Counted from the first letter of the stretch, positions 26,853-35,417 are shown. The stretch is DNA of 64,000 bases from Fen-1359 sp963710355 (GCA_963710355.1 CAVPZU010000003.1:372001-436000), one strand, 5' to 3'. The notes: generated from the sequence alone by a model not told the origin. Made by a program: numbers and translations.

Positions 26853-28439
26853 ATGAACATAAGCACAAACAACCTGTTGACAATTTCCAAGCCGACGGCG
26901 GGGGGCAATGCTGCCCATTCCCAGTCGAAAGGCCCTGCTGGCGCAGGCAAATTTTCTTTACCTTTATCTTCCGAAACCAATGTCAAAACAAAGACCGATA
27001 AAAAGCCCGCTGTTAATACTGCAAATCCGACAGACGATACTACTGAGCATCAGACCAACATTACACAGCCGGCAGCCGGCGACACATCTGAACAGAATCC
27101 AAAGATAAAGCCGCCGCAAACACAACAAGAAGATTCCGACACACAACCGTCAACAGCGGTTCCTGAAGTTCCTGCACCGGCTTATCCTATGTTGGCCCAA
27201 AATACCGCCCAGCCTGTTGAAACGCCGCTGATACCCAAACAGGAGAATTTAATCCGCCTGCGGCGGACCATAACCGACAATAAATCCGCCGAAGGCGGAT
27301 TGGCCCAAAACGCCGCCCAACCCGCCGAAACAAACTTGATACCTCAAGAGGAAGAATTGACAAATGATACCGCCGCACCGGTTCAACAGACCCTGGCCGG
27401 TAAGGCCGGCCCGCCAAGTATTAAGCCTCCTGTCGAAATAACTGGCCGGGACAATCCCCAGACAATACAAAACAACGACAAAAAGACAACGATTGTCGCC
27501 GAACAAGCCGGCCAAAATACCGAACCCGAACCCAAAAAAATAAAACCCTCGCAGCAAATCCCAAATACTGAAGACCAAAAAACCCAAAAGACAGAAACAA
27601 TTCCTGATTTGCCAATTACGACAGAACCGCTTAAAACTGCACAAACCAGCAATGAACCGGCAAACGAGGGACAGGCTGAAAAGACGGCAGGCAAAACCAG
27701 CCAATCCAAAACCAAACTTCAGTCCGCCGACGGCGGACAAAATCAGTCCGCCACCGGGCCAGATGCACTAACAGGCTCAAATACTATCCCAAACAAAACA
27801 GCGACCTTGCTGCCTGACGACCACAAAAAACCCCAGATTCAAATAACCGCTGAAAAAGGTTCGGGCGGCAATGAATCCGCCTTAGGCACACTGAGCAATA
27901 ACCAGCCGGCTCAGAACGGCCAGAAAATTTCCTCTGCTGAACATACCGCTAAAGACACCCAGACTTTTTCCGCCTTCGGCGGACCATCAGATTTATCGGG
28001 GCAGATTCAGGAGTCAGCCAGGGCGTTTCTAACTTCAAATAAAAATCAGGTGACGATACGTCTCAATCCGCCTGAACTCGGCAGTGTTAGCTTGAAGGTG
28101 AGCGACAACGGCCACCAAATCACAGGCCTGCTGCAGATAACCAAACCAGAAACAAAATACGAAATTCAGCAGTTACTTCCGGGAATCATCCGCAACCTCG
28201 AGGATGCCGGCATCAGCGTAAAAAGTTTCGACGTTGTCCTCAACAACCAGCCGGACCAGCAGATGGCACAGCAGTCTCTCTATCAGCAAAATGACCAGAA
28301 CAGCTACATCCCCTACAGGGACAACACAGCCGACTACCAGACCTTAAATTACTCGCTAAATAATGAAAACGGATTACAAGCAATTTCCGGCTCTCAACAC
28401 ATCGCCGCATCCGCCGGCTCATTAAATATCTTAATGTAG
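26853..28439 (+). CDS. fliK: flagellar hook-length control protein FliK
   Basis: Secreted molecular ruler that switches export from hook to filament. The C-terminal Flg_hook domain is clear: FLTSNKNQVTIRLNPPELGS, then VSLKVSDNGHQITGLL and ISVKSFDVVLNNQ, around residues 390-470 of 528. The first ~370 residues are low-complexity Pro/Gln/Thr/Lys-rich ruler sequence, expected to be poorly conserved. Four near-copies of the TCCGCC/GGCGGA palindrome (27253-27267, 27285-27299, 27723-27737, 27969-27983) sit in this ruler part and contribute reading-frame-neutral codons. Only fliK lies on this strand here; its own sigma-54 promoter is at 26809. Confidence 0.93.
   Translation: MNISTNNLLTISKPTAGGNAAHSQSKGPAGAGKFSLPLSSETNVKTKTDKKPAVNTANPTDDTTEHQTNITQPAAGDTSEQNPKIKPPQTQQEDSDTQPSTAVPEVPAPAYPMLAQNTAQPVETPLIPKQENLIRLRRTITDNKSAEGGLAQNAAQPAETNLIPQEEELTNDTAAPVQQTLAGKAGPPSIKPPVEITGRDNPQTIQNNDKKTTIVAEQAGQNTEPEPKKIKPSQQIPNTEDQKTQKTETIPDLPITTEPLKTAQTSNEPANEGQAEKTAGKTSQSKTKLQSADGGQNQSATGPDALTGSNTIPNKTATLLPDDHKKPQIQITAEKGSGGNESALGTLSNNQPAQNGQKISSAEHTAKDTQTFSAFGGPSDLSGQIQESARAFLTSNKNQVTIRLNPPELGSVSLKVSDNGHQITGLLQITKPETKYEIQQLLPGIIRNLEDAGISVKSFDVVLNNQPDQQMAQQSLYQQNDQNSYIPYRDNTADYQTLNYSLNNENGLQAISGSQHIAASAGSLNILM
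27253..27983. repeat. cluster of TCCGCCnnnGGCGGA palindromes inside fliK
   Basis: Four 15-bp copies in one gene: TGC centre at 27253-27267, GAA at 27285-27299, GAC at 27723-27737, TTC at 27969-27983. Further copies outside: 3701-3715, 5018-5032, 8419-8433, 23801-23815, 30552-30566, 33967-33981, 34052-34066, 61563-61577, 63407-63421. Confidence 0.85.
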
Positions 28440-28456
28440 GGTTGCTTTTTCGGTTA

Positions 28457-28479
28457 GCCCTGCCACCTGTGGGCAGGGC
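28457..28479 (+). terminator. hairpin after fliK
   Basis: GCCCTGCC (28457-28464) pairs with GGCAGGGC (28472-28479) 17 bases after the fliK stop. No clean T-run follows, so it may be a weak or factor-assisted terminator. Confidence 0.4.
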
Positions 28480-28606
28480 CATTTGTCTGGGGGTTCAGAG
28501 GGGGTTGCTTTTAATCCTTCATTTATAATGGAGTTTTCTTAATCAATAATAACCCAAATCCCACATCGTCTCTACTTCCCTATCCGGCATAAAAAATTAA
28601 AACTCT

Positions 28607-29526
28607 TCATTTCCTCTTCCCGATTATTGCACAAATGAAATCAAATAACTTTTCTTTAAGGTCTTTTTCATCCTTCCAGGCAATATGATTGTATTGCCTT
28701 GTATCAAAGTGTACTTCATCTAAGTCTTTCCCTTCTTTAACGCACCATAATACTGGGATACCAAGGCCAAGTGCGAAACCGGCTTCAAAATATACGCCAT
28801 GTTTATTTTCTGTAAAATCTGCTACAATAAATCTTGAGTTTTTAATCTCTGCCATTATTTTCGCATCAATTCTCTCATTATGTGGTTCGATATCAATTCT
28901 GTAAGGCGTATATCCTGAATCTTCTATTGCTGGTTTGATTGCATTTAAATACACACTGTTCAATTCTGGATTAAATGACATTGCAACAAACGCCTGCCTC
29001 TTTTCTTCAAGGTCAGACCTATGTTTATCAAGATATTCCCATCCTTCATGAGTGATTGTGGCATATGAACCACCTGTCGTATCATGCCCTTCAATGAGAT
29101 TTCTATCTCTTAATGATTTGAGATGGAACATAAATTCTTCATCATTTGTTGCCCAAGCAAGTGGCATGTCGTTAATTGGTATTAATAAATTAGAGAACCC
29201 GGAAACTTAGACCTTCTTTCTAAATTCTGAAGCAGTTTTAATTGTTTTTCCAAAACGCTATAATCAGGGATAGAAGAATTTATTCTCTCGATCATTTTCG
29301 TTGTTAATAATGGTGGGGTCTCCCCTCGTTCATTAAAGTCTCTTATCCATGCTGATAGTTTTGAATTTAATGCTTCCCCTAGCATGAAAACTTCAACATT
29401 ATCTGTTATATTATATTTACCACATCTCGGACAAACATAAGTAAATTGCACGTTCAGTGGTGGGATAGAAAATTTTTTTACATTACCCATTCCGCATACT
29501 GGGCATTGAGTTATTTGTTCGCTCAT
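28607..29526 (-). CDS. zinc-ribbon protein with C-terminal TIR-like/nucleoside deoxyribosyltransferase-fold domain (probable frameshift)
   Basis: N-terminal zinc ribbon CPVCGMG...YVCPRCGKY (residues ~7-38), a middle helical/winged-helix-like part (WATNDEEFMFHLKSLRDRNL, then YATITHEGWEYLDKH), and a C-terminal domain opening FVAMSFNPELNSVY and containing FIVADFTENKHGVYFEAGFA and LGLGIPVLWCV. The latter pattern (D-x-T...N/G-V-Y-x-E-x-G-x-A-x-x-L-G-x-P) is shared by nucleoside 2-deoxyribosyltransferases and TIR-like NAD-cleaving domains, with the Glu as likely catalytic residue. The N-terminal frame stops at 29182 after SKFPGSLIY and the next continues FSNLLIPINDMPLAW, so I infer one extra base near 29195-29205; two separate genes are possible. 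Start ATG 29526 with GGGAG. Function not established; sensing plus nucleotide cleavage is a guess. Confidence 0.6.
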
Positions 29527-29582
29527 TTTTTCTCCCTTTTCTTGAATTAAACAGAACCTCATATATAAAAATCGCCAGCCTC

Positions 29583-30503
29583 CTATCGCGGAGCCATCCA
29601 GATGACATTCCCATTCGGGTCGAACAGCAACAGGGAAGATTCAGGAAAAGTGATAGTTTTCCCATCCGGTGTGGTAGTTTTGTTAATCCCAAGTTTCGCA
29701 CGGGTCTTACCGTTCTTGTCGGACAGGCCCAGCGATGGCCCGTCCTTGTTCAAATCCAGCAAGATGCGGAGCTCACCGTTCTCATCCAACAGGCCCACCG
29801 ACGGCCCATCCCCATACACGAACAAACCGGCGCGGGTCTTGCCGTTCTTGTCGGACAGGGTCAACGCCGGCCCGTCCTTGTTCAAATCCAGAGAGATGCG
29901 GGACTGGCCGTTCTCGTCCAACAGGCCCACCGACGGCTCGTCCCCATACACGGACAAATAGGCGCGGGTCTTGCCGTTCGCATCGAGCAGACTGAGTCCC
30001 GGCTTACCCTTAATCGCTGCCAGAACGGCACTTGGTTTGCCTTTCTCGTCGAGCAGGTTGAGTCTTGGTCCATCCTTAACCACATCCAGAACGGCACGGG
30101 GTTCGCTGTTCTCGCCATACAGACAGAGTCCCGGCCCATCCTTAAGCACAACCAGAATGGCGCGGGGCTGGCCGTTCTCGTCGAGCAGACCGAGTACCGG
30201 ACTATTACCATCCATAGACAGTTTAGCACGTTCATTGCCTTTTTCGTCCACAAGAATGAAGCCTTTGGCCCTGATAACATTCTCAGGTATTCCTTTGTTT
30301 GGATCGGCAAGCTCTTCAAGCGTTGGAATTCGATTAGCGTTGTCCTTTATGACATTCTCAGGGCTGCCTTTTCCTGCGGTCATTACTACTGCCACCGTCA
30401 TTCCTGCTGCTGCCAGCAATATAACAGCCAGCAATATGCGATTATGTCTCCTCACACGTTTCAGGTCCAGTTCCATCTTTTCTAATCGTTCTTCGGTTGT
30501 CAT
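29583..30503 (-). CDS. membrane-anchored beta-repeat protein (DENGKxRAxL repeats)
   Basis: A 306-residue protein. Residues 1-22 are a charged helix (TTEERLEKMELDLKRVRRH), residues ~24-45 a transmembrane segment, and from ~80 on at least eight imperfect repeats of ~22-23 residues with the pattern DGPxLxLxDENGKxRAxLxV. Each unit looks like a short beta hairpin, so the periplasmic part is probably a repetitive beta structure. The last unit ends SLLLFDPNGNVIW. The repeats are also visible in the DNA (GGCCCGTCCTTGTTCAAATC recurs). ATG 30503 with AAGGAG 7 bases before it is chosen over a frame start 24 bases upstream. Function unknown; it is 56 bases upstream of the TIR-like gene and may be co-transcribed with it. 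Confidence 0.75.
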   Translation of the reverse strand: MTTEERLEKMELDLKRVRRHNRILLAVILLAAAGMTVAVVMTAGKGSPENVIKDNANRIPTLEELADPNKGIPENVIRAKGFILVDEKGNERAKLSMDGNSPVLGLLDENGQPRAILVVLKDGPGLCLYGENSEPRAVLDVVKDGPRLNLLDEKGKPSAVLAAIKGKPGLSLLDANGKTRAYLSVYGDEPSVGLLDENGQSRISLDLNKDGPALTLSDKNGKTRAGLFVYGDGPSVGLLDENGELRILLDLNKDGPSLGLSDKNGKTRAKLGINKTTTPDGKTITFPESSLLLFDPNGNVIWMAPR

Positions 30504-30588
30504 TGATAGTCTCCTTTTGTTATACAATTTTTCTCTGTGTCCTCTGCCACATCCGCCGAAGGCGGAGCGAGATACATCTCGCCGTCAT

Positions 30589-31649
30589 CTATTGTTCTTT
30601 GAAAGAGAGAATTTTTTCCTTTAACTGCCGGCAGACCTCCTTCGGATTTGCCGCCTTTGCCACTGCGGAACTCACTGCAATTGTCTTTGCTCCTGCCCGC
30701 AGAACCTCCTCAACATTATCAATCGTTATTCCGCCAATGGCAACATGTCCAATCGCTTTATCAGCGAGAAATTCAACAGCACTTTTAACATACCCTAATC
30801 CTACCGGCGGCGCTGTCGGCTTCGTCGGCGTCACATAAACAGGCCCCAGACCCACATAAGTAAGCCCGCCGCCGGCGGACTGGCAGGCGGCTTTCAATTG
30901 TTCCATCGAATGCGTGCTTTTGCCGATAATCAGCGGATTTAGTTGAAGTTTATACGCCTGCTCTACAGGCAAATCGTTTTGTCCTAAATGGACGCCGTCG
31001 GCGCCTGTTGCCGCCGCCACATCGACCCTGTCATTGATTATGCTCAAAACATTGTCCGCCCTGCACGCCTGCACAAACTCAACGGCGAGGGCAAATAACT
31101 GGTCGTCATCGAGCGTCTTGGAACGCAGCTGGATGCAGTCTGCTCCGCCCGCTATGCACTGCTGCACAAGGCACAGAACCTCCACAGGCAATTCTGAGCT
31201 GATAACTATGTAAAGTTTCACTCTCCCGTATTTGGCAATCGTGCTGCTGAAAATCAAACAATCCTTTTCGAGTTCGTAGGCCTCGTACCGCAACCTTTCT
31301 ATCTGCCCTGCCAGTGCCGGGTCTATTGTCGCCGCAGTTTCAGCCAGCACCCGCAGCGCCTCGGTCAGCCTTTTGCAGCCGGCAGTCAAAACATCCTGCA
31401 AATCCTTTCGCTGCATTTGTCCCGCAACGGATAATCCGACACCAACATCGCCCGCAGTATCCCTGCTCGCAATCAGTCTGCCGTTATCTATCTGACCTGT
31501 CAGGATGCAAAGCCGATGACGCAGTCCTTTTGCCCGCTCTGTAAAAGAGTGGAATTGAGAGTGAACCGGCAAAATTCCTCTATGACACGCAGCGCCTCCC
31601 GCGCACGATTGAAATTGGCATCAATAATCCTGTATACAGCCCGCTCCAT
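30589..31649 (-). CDS. thiE: ThiD2-ThiE fusion thiamine phosphate synthase (frameshifted)
   Basis: The C-terminal ~210 residues are thiamine phosphate synthase: KLYIVISSELPVE, GADCIQLRSKTLDD, IINDRVDVAAATGADGVHLG, GPVYVTPTKP and VAIGGI. It joins HMP-pyrophosphate to the thiazole phosphate. The N-terminal ~140 residues match the ThiD2-type domain found fused to ThiE (start MERAVYRIIDANFNRAREAL). The frame breaks in TCTCAATTCC near 31540-31562: before it EEFCRFTLNS, after it HSFTERAKGLRHRL, implying one missing base. Reconstructed ~353 residues, start ATG 31649. No TPP riboswitch was recognised upstream. Confidence 0.88.
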
Positions 31650-31715
31650 AGCGAGCAGATTATACCGTCAGCGGTCTTTTTTGAACAGGAAAACAAAAAT
31701 GAACAAAACGCCAAA

Positions 31716-31754
31716 AAATAAGGAGTCGCTCAAGAGGAGAGCGACTCCTTATTT
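31716..31754 (-). terminator. strong intrinsic terminator downstream of the small membrane protein gene
   Basis: A 16-bp perfect inverted repeat: AAATAAGGAGTCGCTC (31716-31731) and GAGCGACTCCTTATTT (31739-31754) with a 7-base loop. On the minus strand the stem runs into TTTTTT, so it should stop transcription coming from the 31808-31994 gene before thiE. Confidence 0.8.
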
Positions 31755-31807
31755 ATGATAATCACAATCATCTCGGCCAGCATCTCTTACCAAACAAGAT
31801 AACTGCA

Positions 31808-31994
31808 TCAATTTTCGAATCGGGCGGAATCATCCTCCTCCGAATTTGGTTCTTTTGGACGTCCGCCCAATACTACCGCCATAAAGACGATTCGTAACAA
31901 GTCCGCAAAAACTATGCCAGTAAAGAAAATCCACGTTAAAATACAACCGGCAATTCCCTTAACAGCCTGAAAAATCTAAAATTAAACCCGTCAT
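31808..31994 (-). CDS. small membrane protein (~61 aa), probably frameshifted
   Basis: An open stretch on the minus strand encodes IFQAVKGIAGCILTWIFFTG followed by IVFADLLRIVFMAVVLGG and an acidic hydrophilic tail ending in EEDDSARFEN, stop at 31808-31810. It is one or two membrane helices plus a cytoplasmic tail. In that frame a stop codon precedes it, but an ATG one frame away at 31994 (MTGLIL) joins it if one base is removed near 31975-31980, as in many other genes of this window. A strong terminator follows at 31716-31754. No homologue recognised. Confidence 0.4.
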
Positions 31995-32291
31995 TTTAAT
32001 TGCAACAAAAAAAATCACCAGTGACAACCTATAGCACCTTGTTGCTTTTTTACAACATAACCTTCATACAAATAAATAAATCTATCCCAATATAGGACTA
32101 AACACCCCTTGCTTTACAACCTTTTATGAACAATGTTTCCAATAATCAACGTTGCCGCTAACAAATATCAACGCAAATGGCGTTGTAGCGGCAATATCTT
32201 TCCTAATTTAACACTGTTGTTGAACGTAATTGTTGAAAATTCTCGGATTTCTGATATAAGGCTGGTGGTTGTTTATCTGAAGGCAGGACTT

Positions 32292-33335
32292 ATGCTAAAA
32301 AAAATGACCGTAATTTCTATAACAATAATAATCCTGGCGGCCGCCTGTCAGGAAAGGCAATCCGCAAAAAACCAATCCCAAATCGCCCGGCAGCATCAAA
32401 AAACTAACTCATCTGATTCAGCAGCACGTTTGATTGAATACTTAAAGGCGCAAAATCTGCCGACAGCAGAATCCGTTGAGATTTGGAACAGCGGCTTCGG
32501 CGGCAGTCTGAAAATAACCACAGCTCATTATGAAATTTACTCCACCTTAAAAGAGCCGTTAATGCTGCGCGATGTGCTGGCGTTTCTCGAAACCTGTTTC
32601 AACAATTACCAGCAGCAGCTTACTAAACCCCTTCAAACAAACGAAAAATTTACGATATATCTGTTCGACAATCGTTCCCAATGGCAGCTTTTCACAGCAG
32701 GCTTCGCCGGCAGGCAGTCGCAAATATACAGCCAAATAAAGGCAGGGGCATATTATCTTGACGGCGCCTGCGTCGCATATAACATCGGAAGGGAGCGGAC
32801 CTTCCAGGCACTTGGTCACGAGTGCTGGCATCAGTTTGTTGACAGACTCTTTAAGTTCAGGCTGCCGAGCTGGCTTAATGAGGGTCTTGCAACACAGTTC
32901 GAGGCCAATAGATACGAAAAAGGTCTTTTCTATTTTGAACCTGCCGAAAACATTTATCGGCTCGATATGCTCAAAAAAGCCGTTACGCAAAACCAGACAA
33001 TACCTCTCGAAAAACTGTTGGAAACAGACCCGGGCAGCCTGGTGGGCAACGACCCCCAGATTTCGGCGTTTTATAGTCAGTGCTATGCCCTCGTGCTGTT
33101 TCTTCGTCAGGCAGATGCCGGCAATTTCAACCTGCTGCTGGCAGACGGCCTGAAAGGCAACTGGCCCATCAGCGATGAAGATAAACTGACGGCAGCCGAT
33201 AGAACAATTCCGCTAACCGTCATCTGGAATAAAAACGTCGGCCCGCCACTCTTCAAACAATATTTCGGCAGCGACATCAGCACAATCGAAAAGGACTATC
33301 TCGACTTCTGCAAAAACATTGTAAGGGATAAATAA
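32292..33335 (+). CDS. lipoprotein DUF1570-type zinc metallopeptidase
   Basis: ATG 32292 opens MLKKMTVISITIIILAAAC, a lipoprotein signal peptide with lipobox LAAAC and the modified Cys at residue 19; longer frames upstream lack a signal. The mature domain contains GHECWHQFVDRLFKF and then PSWLNEGLATQFE, a gluzincin HExxH...E zinc site (HECWH with the Glu in NEGLA) as in DUF1570 proteins, frequent in Planctomycetes. Likely a membrane-tethered peptidase or peptidase-like protein. 347 residues. AGGCAGGA precedes the start. maf follows after 23 bases and may be co-transcribed. The region before it (31995-32291) has no other feature I can support. Confidence 0.78.
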   Translation: MLKKMTVISITIIILAAACQERQSAKNQSQIARQHQKTNSSDSAARLIEYLKAQNLPTAESVEIWNSGFGGSLKITTAHYEIYSTLKEPLMLRDVLAFLETCFNNYQQQLTKPLQTNEKFTIYLFDNRSQWQLFTAGFAGRQSQIYSQIKAGAYYLDGACVAYNIGRERTFQALGHECWHQFVDRLFKFRLPSWLNEGLATQFEANRYEKGLFYFEPAENIYRLDMLKKAVTQNQTIPLEKLLETDPGSLVGNDPQISAFYSQCYALVLFLRQADAGNFNLLLADGLKGNWPISDEDKLTAADRTIPLTVIWNKNVGPPLFKQYFGSDISTIEKDYLDFCKNIVRDK

Positions 33336-33358
33336 GACAGCATAAGGCGATAAACATT

Positions 33359-33943
33359 ATGCACAACAAGACATCAGTTCAATTTATACTTGCGTCGAAG
33401 TCGCCGAGACGAAGAGAGCTTCTAAAAAAGGCAGGCTACAAGTTTGAAGTTGCAGAGCCTCTCATCAATGAAAAAGATTTTGTTGCAGAACAAACCAGCC
33501 CCTGCAAATATGCGAAACGGCTGGCACTTGCAAAGGCAATGTCGGTCGCCCAAAGATTTCAGGATAAATTTGTGGTCGGCGCAGATACGATTGTGGATTT
33601 TGACGGCCGGATTGTCGGCAAGGCCGCCGATGCGGCCCAAGCAGAGAAAATTATCAGAATGTTGTTTAATGCTCCGCACAGGGTGATAACAGGGCTGGCA
33701 ATTATCTGCACAAAGAAGAGTATCGAGATTGCCGACAGCGACACAACGATTGTGTATCCGCGGCCGATGACGGACGAGCAATTAGCAGAGCATATAAGCA
33801 GCGGCGTTTGGCGGGACAAGGCCGGCGCTTATGCGATACAGGCCAGCGCCGACAGGTTCGTTGAGAAAATCGAGGGCAGCCTTACCAACGTGATGGGTAT
33901 GCCGATGGAGCTTTTCGAGCGGCTCTTGAAAAGAATTCCTTAG
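33359..33943 (+). CDS. maf: Maf-family nucleoside triphosphate pyrophosphatase
   Basis: House-cleaning pyrophosphatase acting on dTTP/UTP or modified pyrimidine nucleotides (Maf/YhdE/YceF family). ILASKSPRRRELLKKAG near the N-terminus is the family signature, followed by VVGADTIVDFDGRIVGKA with the catalytic Asp, and GAYAIQASADRFVEKIEGS with LTNVMGMP. 194 residues, normal. A repeat element begins within its TAG stop codon. Confidence 0.95.
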   Translation: MHNKTSVQFILASKSPRRRELLKKAGYKFEVAEPLINEKDFVAEQTSPCKYAKRLALAKAMSVAQRFQDKFVVGADTIVDFDGRIVGKAADAAQAEKIIRMLFNAPHRVITGLAIICTKKSIEIADSDTTIVYPRPMTDEQLAEHISSGVWRDKAGAYAIQASADRFVEKIEGSLTNVMGMPMELFERLLKRIP

Positions 33944-34124
33944 AGACTCTAACAAAACGAAATCATCCGCCTTCGGCGGGCTGATTACACGGATTAAACA
34001 AATATTCGTAAAAAAAAACGGCGAAATCCGTGAAAGCTCCGGTGTTGTTTCTCCGCCGAAGGCGGACCTGCTTCCCCGTGTCTTTCGGGAAATCCGCGGT
34101 TTCAAATCATTCTGTTAGATGTTC
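33943..34124 (+). repeat. dispersed 182-bp repeat with imperfect inverted ends
   Basis: Left end GAGACTCTAACAAAAC and right end (as read on the other strand) GAACATCTAACAGAAT are imperfect inverted repeats. Inside are ATTACACGGATTAAACAAAT, the GAAAGCTCCGGTGTTGTTTC core with a TCCGCC palindrome and ATCCGCGGTTTCAAATCATT. Other copies: 45047-45200 (inverted), 52046-52203 (same orientation), 8331-8465 (partial). No coding potential; MITE-like by plan. Confidence 0.85.
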
Positions 34125-34323
34125 TTAGCCGCAGATTAACACATCTCTTCATAACGAAGCGGAATTTTTTCAAAAAAGCTGTTGCAAACAAAAGCCATTT
34201 CAGTTATATTGGTGCGGAATTAAATGCTCTGTCGCACGGGGTAGTTTTAATTTATTATTTGCTATTTACGATTGATTATTAAAAAAAATAGTAAACCGAA
34301 AATCGTAAATAGTAAATTTTTCG

Positions 34324-34405
34324 GGGTCAGCAGTTTCACGGCGTGGCTGACTCAAGCCTCCGACAGAAGCCTACACGAGCCGGATTTAAACGGCTCCCGT
34401 GACAA
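34324..34405 (+). ncRNA. candidate structured RNA upstream of tRNA-Gln
   Basis: A GC-rich island in AT-rich DNA. GTCAGC (34326-34331) pairs with GCTGAC (34346-34351); GAGCCG (34377-34382) pairs with CGGCTC (34391-34396); CGTGGCT can pair with AGCC-TA-CACG; TCACGG (34336-34341) can alternatively pair with CCGTGA (34397-34402). I match it to no known riboswitch or housekeeping RNA. The remainder of 34125-34486 is AT-rich microrepeat DNA without genes. Confidence 0.3.
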
Positions 34406-34486
34406 GCAAAATAATAGTTTTTAGTGTTGAGTTTTAAGTTAAACTGACAACTAAAAACTAATAACTAAAAACTTAAAACTAAAAAT

Positions 34487-34558
34487 TACCCGGTGGTGTA
34501 ATTGGCAACACAGGAGGTTTTGGTCCTCCCATTCCAGGTTCGAGTCCTGGCCGGGTAG
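34487..34558 (+). tRNA. tRNA-Gln (anticodon TTG)
   Basis: 72-nt cloverleaf: acceptor TACCCGG/CCGGGTA, D arm with GTGTAATTGGCAACAC, anticodon arm GGAGG-TTTTGGT-CCTCC with TTG, T arm CCAGG-TTCGAGT-CCTGG, discriminator G. CCA is not encoded. Preceded by AACTAAAAACTTAAAAC-type microrepeats. Confidence 0.96.
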
Positions 34559-34596
34559 ATAGAAAAATAACAAATTAAAAATCAAAAATAAAAGTT

Positions 34597-35412
34597 ATGA
34601 AAGAAAAAGTGCAAGATACAGTTGCGATAATACTGGCCGCCGGCATTAGTAAGCGGATGAATACAGGAACCCCAAAGGTGCTCCACGAGGTCTGCGGCAG
34701 GCCTATGCTCGCCTACGTCCTCGATGCCTGCAGGGCAATCGGTATAAAAAAAATCTTTGTCGTTGTAGGTTTCGGCGCAGAACTCATAAAGGAATATTTT
34801 GCCGATGATAAAGATATTATCTGGGTTCTTCAAAGCGAGCAGAAAGGCACCGGCCATGCGGTTCTTTGCTGCAAAGACCTGCTAAAGGATTTTACCGGAA
34901 AGACCTTTGTCCTTTGCGGCGACGGGCCTCTGATTCGACCGCAGACTCTGCAAAAACTTTTGGAGACGCATAATGATGAGGGTGAGGTAGCAGCCTCGCT
35001 TGCCACGGCTATCCTCGACGACCCGACAGGTTATGGCAGGATTATCAGGGACGCTAACGGCAGCCTTAAAGGCATTATCGAACACAAAGACTGCACCGGC
35101 CGGCAACTTAAAATCAAAGAGGTCAATCCGAGCTATTACCTGTTTGATAACCAAAAGTTGTTTGAGGTTCTCGGCGAGGTGAAAAATAATAATGTCCAGA
35201 AAGAATACTACCTGACCGATGTCCTCGGCATTATGCTCGCAAAAGGTTATAAAGTCGCCGTCGTTGCTGCTGTCAGACCCGAAGAGGCAATGAGCGTCAA
35301 TACCAAAGATGAGCTCGAAAAACTTTGCCAAATTATGAAGGCCAGATTAGATTATAGTAAGCGGATGTCGAGTGAAAAAATAGAATATAAAATACAGAAT
35401 AAGGAATTATAA
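34597..35412 (+). CDS. UDP-N-acetylglucosamine pyrophosphorylase domain protein (GlmU N-terminal domain only)
   Basis: Nucleotidyltransferase that should form UDP-GlcNAc from GlcNAc-1-P and UTP. LAAGISKRMNTGTPKVLHEV is the pyrophosphorylase signature; LQSEQKGTGHAVLCC, FVLCGDGPLI, GYGRIIRD and IIEHKD follow as in GlmU. At 271 residues it ends after the Rossmann-like domain; the left-handed beta-helix acetyltransferase half of GlmU is absent, so the acetylation step must be done elsewhere. The last ~14 residues (EKIEYKIQNKEL) are encoded by an AATATAAAATACAGAATAAG microrepeat and probably are not functional. prs starts 5 bases later. Confidence 0.88.
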   Translation: MKEKVQDTVAIILAAGISKRMNTGTPKVLHEVCGRPMLAYVLDACRAIGIKKIFVVVGFGAELIKEYFADDKDIIWVLQSEQKGTGHAVLCCKDLLKDFTGKTFVLCGDGPLIRPQTLQKLLETHNDEGEVAASLATAILDDPTGYGRIIRDANGSLKGIIEHKDCTGRQLKIKEVNPSYYLFDNQKLFEVLGEVKNNNVQKEYYLTDVLGIMLAKGYKVAVVAAVRPEEAMSVNTKDELEKLCQIMKARLDYSKRMSSEKIEYKIQNKEL

Positions 35413-35417
35413 AAAGG

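Noticed and set aside
29583..30503. CRISPR-like array suggested by regular repeats on the plus strand
   Set aside because: The periodic sequence is coding in one frame with conserved amino acid pattern and no unique spacers; no cas genes are near.
31650..32130. TPP riboswitch upstream of the thiE fusion
   Set aside because: None of the conserved thi-box blocks could be found on the minus strand; the hairpin there is a plain terminator.
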